A stretch of 64,000 nt of DNA, taken from assembly GCA_013400115.1 (NCBI GenBank), contig VXBP01000239.1, positions 62,001-126,000 on the forward strand, read 5' to 3'. Under the pieces are notes generated by a model. The model made no database searches and had not been told where the DNA came from. It saw nothing but the letters and a program-made list of their open reading frames with translations. Of the stretch, positions 59,262-64,000 are shown piece by piece (the first letter of the stretch is position 1; every line of letters begins with the position of its first letter). The translations under genes were made by a program, and so were the position numbers. Origin of the DNA: Rhinopomastus cyanomelas. Taxonomy: Eukaryota; Chordata; Aves; Bucerotiformes; Rhinopomastidae.

Positions 59262-59820
59262 ACATTGAGAAGAGCCTGACTCCATCCTCCTGACACCCAC
59301 CCTTCACATATTTATAGACAATAATGAGGTCACCCCTCAGTCTCCTCTTCTCCAAGCTAAAGAGACCAGCTCCCTCAGCCTCTCCTCGTAAGGGAGGTGC
59401 TCCACTTCCTTCATCACCCTCGTTGCTCTACACTGGACTCCCTCCAGCATCTCTATGTCCTTCTTGAACTGAGAGGCTTGGAACTGGACATGAGACTCCA
59501 GATGTGGTGTCACTGGTGCAGAGTAAAGGGGAAGAAGAGCCAGGCTCTGTTCAGTGTCATCTAATGACAGGACAAGGGTGTCAGCTGGAACACAGGAGGT
59601 TCCACACAAATATCAGAAGCAATGTCTTCCCAGCGAGGGTGACAGAGCACTGGAAGGGGCTGCCTAGGGGGGTTGTGGAGTCTCCTTCTCTGGAGATGTT
59701 TAAGATCCTCCTGGATGTGTTCCTGCGCAACTTGGTCTAGGTGATCCTGCTGTGTCAGGGGGATTGGACTAGATGACCTTTTGAGGTCCTTTCCAATCCC
59801 TAATGTCCTGTGACTCTGTG
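59262..59820. mobile_element. CR1 LINE insertion with internal 5' inversion
   Basis: 59262-59535 is antisense CR1 ORF2, from the LYSAPVTPHLESHVQFQASQ region down to the GxRLFSM region, with no tail. 59536-59820 is sense CR1 starting at the same GARLCSVSSND region and ending in a normal tail (ttggactagatgaccttttg ... gtcctgtgactctgtg). The two parts meet head to head and share about 17-20 nt of the same CR1 stretch, the pattern expected from twin priming in one insertion event. Confidence 0.85.
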
Positions 59821-60776
59821 TAAAGACATCTGCCTGCAGAAGCGAAAGGCTGCAGTGAGCAAGCCAAGAAGCCTGTGTGCCTGTTTGTGCACGGAGGCAG
59901 GAGCAGGTGCTGGACACCCACAGACGCCAGGAAGGGCAATGTGCCAAGGTCAAGCGGGAGGAAGGAGATGCTACTGGGGAGGTGAGGACCTCCAGTCCCC
60001 AGCTTTGCTTCTGCAAAAGTAAAAGTCAGGTCAATATGGTCTGATGACACTGAAACAGAGGATTTCTCCTCTCCCAGGCATTTGAGAGCCTGTTGGAGCC
60101 TGGACTAAGACAGCCGACAGAGTTTGGCTTCAAACCCCTCATTTTGCATCCCATGGGCAAAGCCTGTTTTCGCCCAGCGTGCCAAGGCATTCTGTGAGAT
60201 TAAAGTTGTGTCTCTTGCAAGACTGTCAAGATTCTGCCTTCAAGGGTCTTTCTCTAATGCTTTTCTGCAGCTGCCAGCCTCGTGGGGTGCAGAGACAACT
60301 TGAGAAGGTGTGGGGTGGACAAGCCTTCCTAAAATGGATTTTTAAATCAGAAGAAGAGAGAAGGCTGTTTAATTCCACACAGAAAATCACTTCTTCTTCC
60401 TGCCAAGCGACGGTGGGAGCACAGGCCTTGGAGTTCACGGTTCGAGAGTGCAATCATTTGACATGCAGACGCTGCCAAGAGGGAAGAGGAGGGGAGGCCA
60501 ACCTAGGCAGCGGTTCTGACCTTCCAAGAGAAAAACCCAATTTGAAGAGCTGCCCTTCAAGGATGTCTGGCTCCATGGACATTCGCCACGTTCACCTTCA
60601 CCTGGGCAACCAGCAAGCAACGATGATGAAGGCATCAAGACTGAAAAGCTTGGACTTTAAGCTTGTAAGGATGGGGAACTAAAACAGGAGCTATTGCCAT
60701 CCAACAACCCAAATGGCACTTGGATTTTGGAAGGAGGCTTAAAACTTTCCTTGCTCAGCCTCAGCTTTTGATCGGG
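59821..60776. other. Intergenic; a 167-codon open frame without support
   Basis: A + strand frame at 60179-60682 is the longest non-transposon frame in the window, but it shows no domain, signal or repeat structure and has no splice or promoter context. Confidence 0.45.
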
Positions 60777-60949
60777 GCACCTGGCTGGCTCAGTTGGTAG
60801 AGCATGGGACTCTGAATTCCTGGGGTCATGGGTTTGAGCCCCATGTAGGACATCTTGAGACAGTACTGTAGGCTTACAGTGCTCCAGCAGAGGGGTTTGG
60901 ACTTAGATGATCTTTGGAGGTCCCTTCCAACCTCTAACATTCTGTGACA
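60777..60949 (+). mobile_element. tRNA-derived SINE with CR1-like tail, copy 2
   Basis: The tRNA-Lys-like head has an A box at 60786-60797 (tggctcagttgg) and a B box at 60831-60841 (ggtttgagccc). The anticodon loop reads CTCTGAA, where tRNA-Lys has CTCTTAA. The middle matches copy 1 almost exactly. The tail is gtttggacttagatgatctt, then ggtcccttccaacctctaac, then attctgtgaca. This copy keeps four more bases of the tRNA 5' end than copy 1. Confidence 0.87.
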
Positions 60950-61263
60950 CTTAAAAAATGCAGAGGAGCAAAGAGGCAACAACCAGACACCAACACACCC
61001 CAGCCTGGGCTTAGCCTGGTGCCTGGCGTTGAAAAAGGCACCAAAGAACAGACCGCACCGTGGTGATTCGTGCTCGTGACGTTACAGCGACCGGCTTGTC
61101 ACGCTCTCACCAATAAATAAGTGTTAGTCACACAAAGCACCGAGAAGAGGAAGACAGACAGAAAGGAACATCCAAGGCTCTTGATTATTTATCAGTTGGC
61201 TGCAACATACAGAGATCAGAGAGAGTGTTATGTACCCCATGAGTTGCCTCATGGTGAATAGAT

Positions 61264-61358
61264 ACAGAATCATCAGGGATTGGAAGGGACCTCAAAAGAT
61301 CATCTAGTCCAATCCCCCTGACACAGCAGGATCACCTAGACCAAGTCACACAGGAACA
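61264..61358 (-). mobile_element. Short CR1 LINE 3' end
   Basis: Antisense tail acagaatcatcagggattgg through caagtcacacaggaacac. Only the last few ORF2 codons are included. Confidence 0.88.
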
Positions 61359-61614
61359 CCCAGTTTGTTTCTCAGGATGCTCTATGCACTCACCTAAGCA
61401 GCTGACAGCCTTTGCCGAGCTCGCCATCTGGCTCTCCCACGCTGTGTGAAGCTGCACCGTGGAAGCACCAAGCTGGAGAGCAGCTGAACACAACCTTGCT
61501 GTGGAGGGCATTTGAAACCATCCAGGAAACACTGATTCCAACTAGACATATGATAACAGAAACATTTTACTCCTGTTCCTCCACTGACCTCACTGAATGC
61601 TTGCTGTTCAGTCA

Positions 61615-61783
61615 GGTATTGGAACAGGCTGCCCAGGGAGGTGGTGGAGTTGCCATCCCTGGAGGCCTTCAAAACACACCTAGATGTGACACCAGGGGAC
61701 AGGGTTTGGTGGGCATGGTGGGGTCGAGTTGAAGTTTGGACCTGATGATCTCAGAGGTCTCTTCCAACGTTAATGATTCTATT
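61615..61783 (+). mobile_element. CR1 LINE 3' end of a diverged subfamily
   Basis: ggaacaggctgcccagggag encodes the NRLPRE region, followed by gagttgccatccctggaggc. Its tail (cctgatgatctcagaggtct ... taatgattctat) differs from the main group of copies in the window. Confidence 0.8.
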
Positions 61784-61831
61784 AGTGGCTAATCATAATT
61801 AGTGGCTAGTAACTCCAAATCATTAATGACC

Positions 61832-62106
61832 TCTCAATGTCATCTAGTGATAGGACAAGGGGTAATGGGTGTGAGCTGGAACAGAGGAGGTTCCATATGA
61901 ATATGAGAAGGAACTTCTTCCTAGTGAGGGTGACAGAGCACTGGAACAGGCTGCCCAGGGAGGTTGTGGAGTCTCTTTCTACAGAGAAGTTTGAAACCTG
62001 CCTGGACATGTTCCTAAGTGACTTGGTTTAGGTGATCCTGCTGCAGCAGGGGGATTGGACTGGATGATCTTTCGAGGTCCCTTCCAATCCCTAATGACTC
62101 TATGAT
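61832..62106 (+). mobile_element. CR1 LINE 3' fragment
   Basis: The copy starts at the MSSSDRTRGNGCELEQRRFH region and continues through NMRRNFFLVRVTEHWNRLPR to a tail ending gactctatgatta. The 64-codon frame is open to its stop, so it is young. It lies 48 bp after another CR1 tail. Confidence 0.9.
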
Positions 62107-64000
62107 TAACTTGTAAGGGTGGTGTGATGGAAGCACCAGGTTGGCCAGAAGGGAACAGCAACAGGAGACAACACCCTTGCATTTCTAGGAAACCAGCCTG
62201 AAAGGCTTGCAAAGTGCTGCAAACCTGCTTTCCCCCTCCACCACACCTCCACTTGCTCTGCATTAGAAATTCATGGCTGAAGACCCGGCGCTGGCTTTTT
62301 ACAAAGCCCTTGCTGCAGCACATTCCATCCTCATCGGGAAGGAAACCGAAGCAGAATCGCGAGGCCCTGCACGTGACAGCACCCTTCGCGCCGACGCGGG
62401 CTCTCAGGCTGGATTCGGTCTGCTCTTGACAACAACATATGCAATGAATTCTGCATGAGCCGTGGGAGATAAGGACCCCTGCGGTTCAGAACCGCCGTCG
62501 TGCTGGACTGTGTGTGAGTGATAATTCAGCACCAGCATCTTGGGATAGAAAATTACCGAGTGTTCTGCTCTCTCGTAACCTTCTCCTCATCTCAGACTGT
62601 CTTTCGTATGATAATTTGAAATATTTTCCGCAGACTTTCTATCTTTAATAAAAGTTAGACAAAGCCCTGAATCATCCTGTAAGTTTGGCGACGTTTTGCT
62701 GCGGCTGCAGTTTTAAGCAAACATCTTACTGAAGGTTCCCGGCGCTCAGCGCTAACATGGGGTTACGCTGCTGCAGTCCCTCATGTCTCTGCCCAAACGT
62801 CTCACTGCCACTACCACGTTGCTGTGTCACCTAATGTTAGCGGGAGCCCTCTGTAGGTGAGAGAAAGAACGTGCTGAAGCAGCCTGTCTGTGGCGATGGG
62901 CAGAGGGAGCTGATGCCAGAGCTGGGAATTGGAGCTCAGATGATTTCTGGTACCCAGGCACCTGCGTGATTCGCCCGGCTACAGTGGCAAGAGTTGACTA
63001 TGGCCCTAGCTGGATGCTCACACACAGCAGCTGCTGCTCTTTAGATCCAGCTTGATGCAAAGTTGGAGAGGGACAAGGGTAGAGAGGGGAAACTGAGGTC
63101 TCTGGAGGAAAATACAGCAGAGGGAAAAAATAGATGGAAGAGAAAGCTGCTCTGTCCCTCTCCCATTATCTCAGTGGCAGGTTAATTCTAGATGACAGCT
63201 GAAATGTCAAACACAAGCAGTAAGTTTCACCAGGGAAAAGAAACCCTCTTCTCAAATCCCCAGTGATATAGGAGAGAACAGAAGGCACCTGGGACTCTGT
63301 TGGGCTGCTATCAAGCAGCAGGTTGGGCTCCTCAAGAGCCACAGAAGCGCCTTCAACAGCAAGGACAGCTCCAGAGCAGTGCAGCCACACGGCCAGGGGT
63401 CACACTGGAGTCATCCTTGTGTTACTGTGAATAACTACAAGCAAGAGCACAAATACAAACCCTTGGGTGAAGGTCTCCAAAGGAAAATCCTCTCAAAGCT
63501 CTGAAAAGCAAAACCAAGTAAACCACAGCTTCTGCCCTTCCTGTGCGGTCCATGGCATCCAGCGCAGGATTCCCCCTTCTGTTTATTGGGTAGATGGTTT
63601 CAGTCCTACCTGCTTTTGACTCAGCTAACTCCTGAGGGAGGGAAGGTGCTGCTACACTTGCTGGGAGGATGCTATCTCCAAGCTGCATTATAGCAGAGCT
63701 CCACTGGACCACTTCAGCTTTGCTGCAGGCACAGGCAGACAGCCTGGAGCTCCCAGGGATCTCCACCATTCTGCTGGCACAGGAGAGGACTTGCATCATG
63801 AGCCACACAGGCCATGTGGTGTGTCCCTGAGGATGGATCCCAAAGCAGCTGCTCAGATATCTTCCTTACCTTGGCAGTACTAAATCACATCCTCCTCAGG
63901 AATTTCTCCTGCAAGACAGCCAATACCAGGAGCTTGGGTAGTATGAAGCTCTCTCCAGAACAAGCAGTTCTTCCTCAAGCACACAGTTTCCTTCAACATG
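62107..64000. other. Intergenic, no gene or repeat recognised
   Basis: The block 62500-62700 is A/T-rich, repeat-free and includes TAAT/ATTA motifs, so it could be conserved. The 128-codon minus-strand frame at 63422-63808 has no visible domain. Confidence 0.5.

Noticed and set aside
60179..60682. 167-codon open frame as a gene
   Set aside because: No domain, signal peptide, repeat structure, splice context or codon pattern supports it, and GC-moderate intergenic DNA yields such frames by chance.
60777..60949. Functional tRNA-Lys gene
   Set aside because: The 3' acceptor strand does not pair with the 5' end, the anticodon loop is altered, and a CR1-like tail follows; it fits a SINE.
1..64000. 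CRISPR array, operon or prokaryotic system
   Set aside because: Split genes with GT/AG introns and CR1 repeats show nuclear vertebrate DNA; the tandem repeats seen have no spacer structure.

Overview
This is vertebrate nuclear DNA, almost certainly from a bird. CR1 non-LTR retrotransposon fragments dominate it (about 42 segments, roughly 11-12 kb by my own boundaries), and there are no Alu-, B1- or L1-like repeats. The unusually high load of young CR1 copies would fit woodpeckers, hornbills or their relatives, but that placement is a guess.

Region 1 (1-12994, + strand) is the 3' part of CELF2 (CUGBP2), an RNA-binding regulator of alternative splicing and mRNA stability. Three coding exons are readable at 3607-3786, 7057-7200 and 12867-12994. 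They encode the end of the divergent linker and the whole of RRM3, up to the C-terminal residues KRSKNDSKPY. All junctions are phase 1 and all splice sites are GT/AG. The introns hold CR1 tails, one MIR-like ancient SINE, and a tRNA-derived SINE.

Region 2 (12995 to about 21643) is inferred to be the very long CELF2 3' UTR. It is A/T-rich with GU-rich and AUUUA-rich tracts, several AATAAA/ATTAAA signals and strong inverted repeats. It contains no recognisable CR1 although CR1 is dense on both sides. The most striking element is a perfect 19-bp inverted repeat at 21277-21295 / 21319-21337 whose left arm contains most of an AATAAA.

Region 3 (about 21650-64000) is intergenic DNA downstream of CELF2, with no convincing host gene. 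It is a mosaic of CR1 insertions in both orientations. One copy (23834-25083, minus) keeps a 384-codon uninterrupted reverse transcriptase C-terminal ORF; one (59262-59820) carries an internal 5' inversion; many are nested or tandem tail to tail. Small tandem repeats and a purine tract lie between them.

The best candidate for something undescribed is a two-copy repeat (7958-8126 and 60777-60949) with a tRNA-Lys-like head (A and B boxes), a unique body and a CR1-like 3' tail. That is the structure of a SINE mobilised by CR1. Close behind are the 3' UTR hairpin overlapping a poly(A) signal and a CR1 composite tail that recurs with the same junction at two loci.
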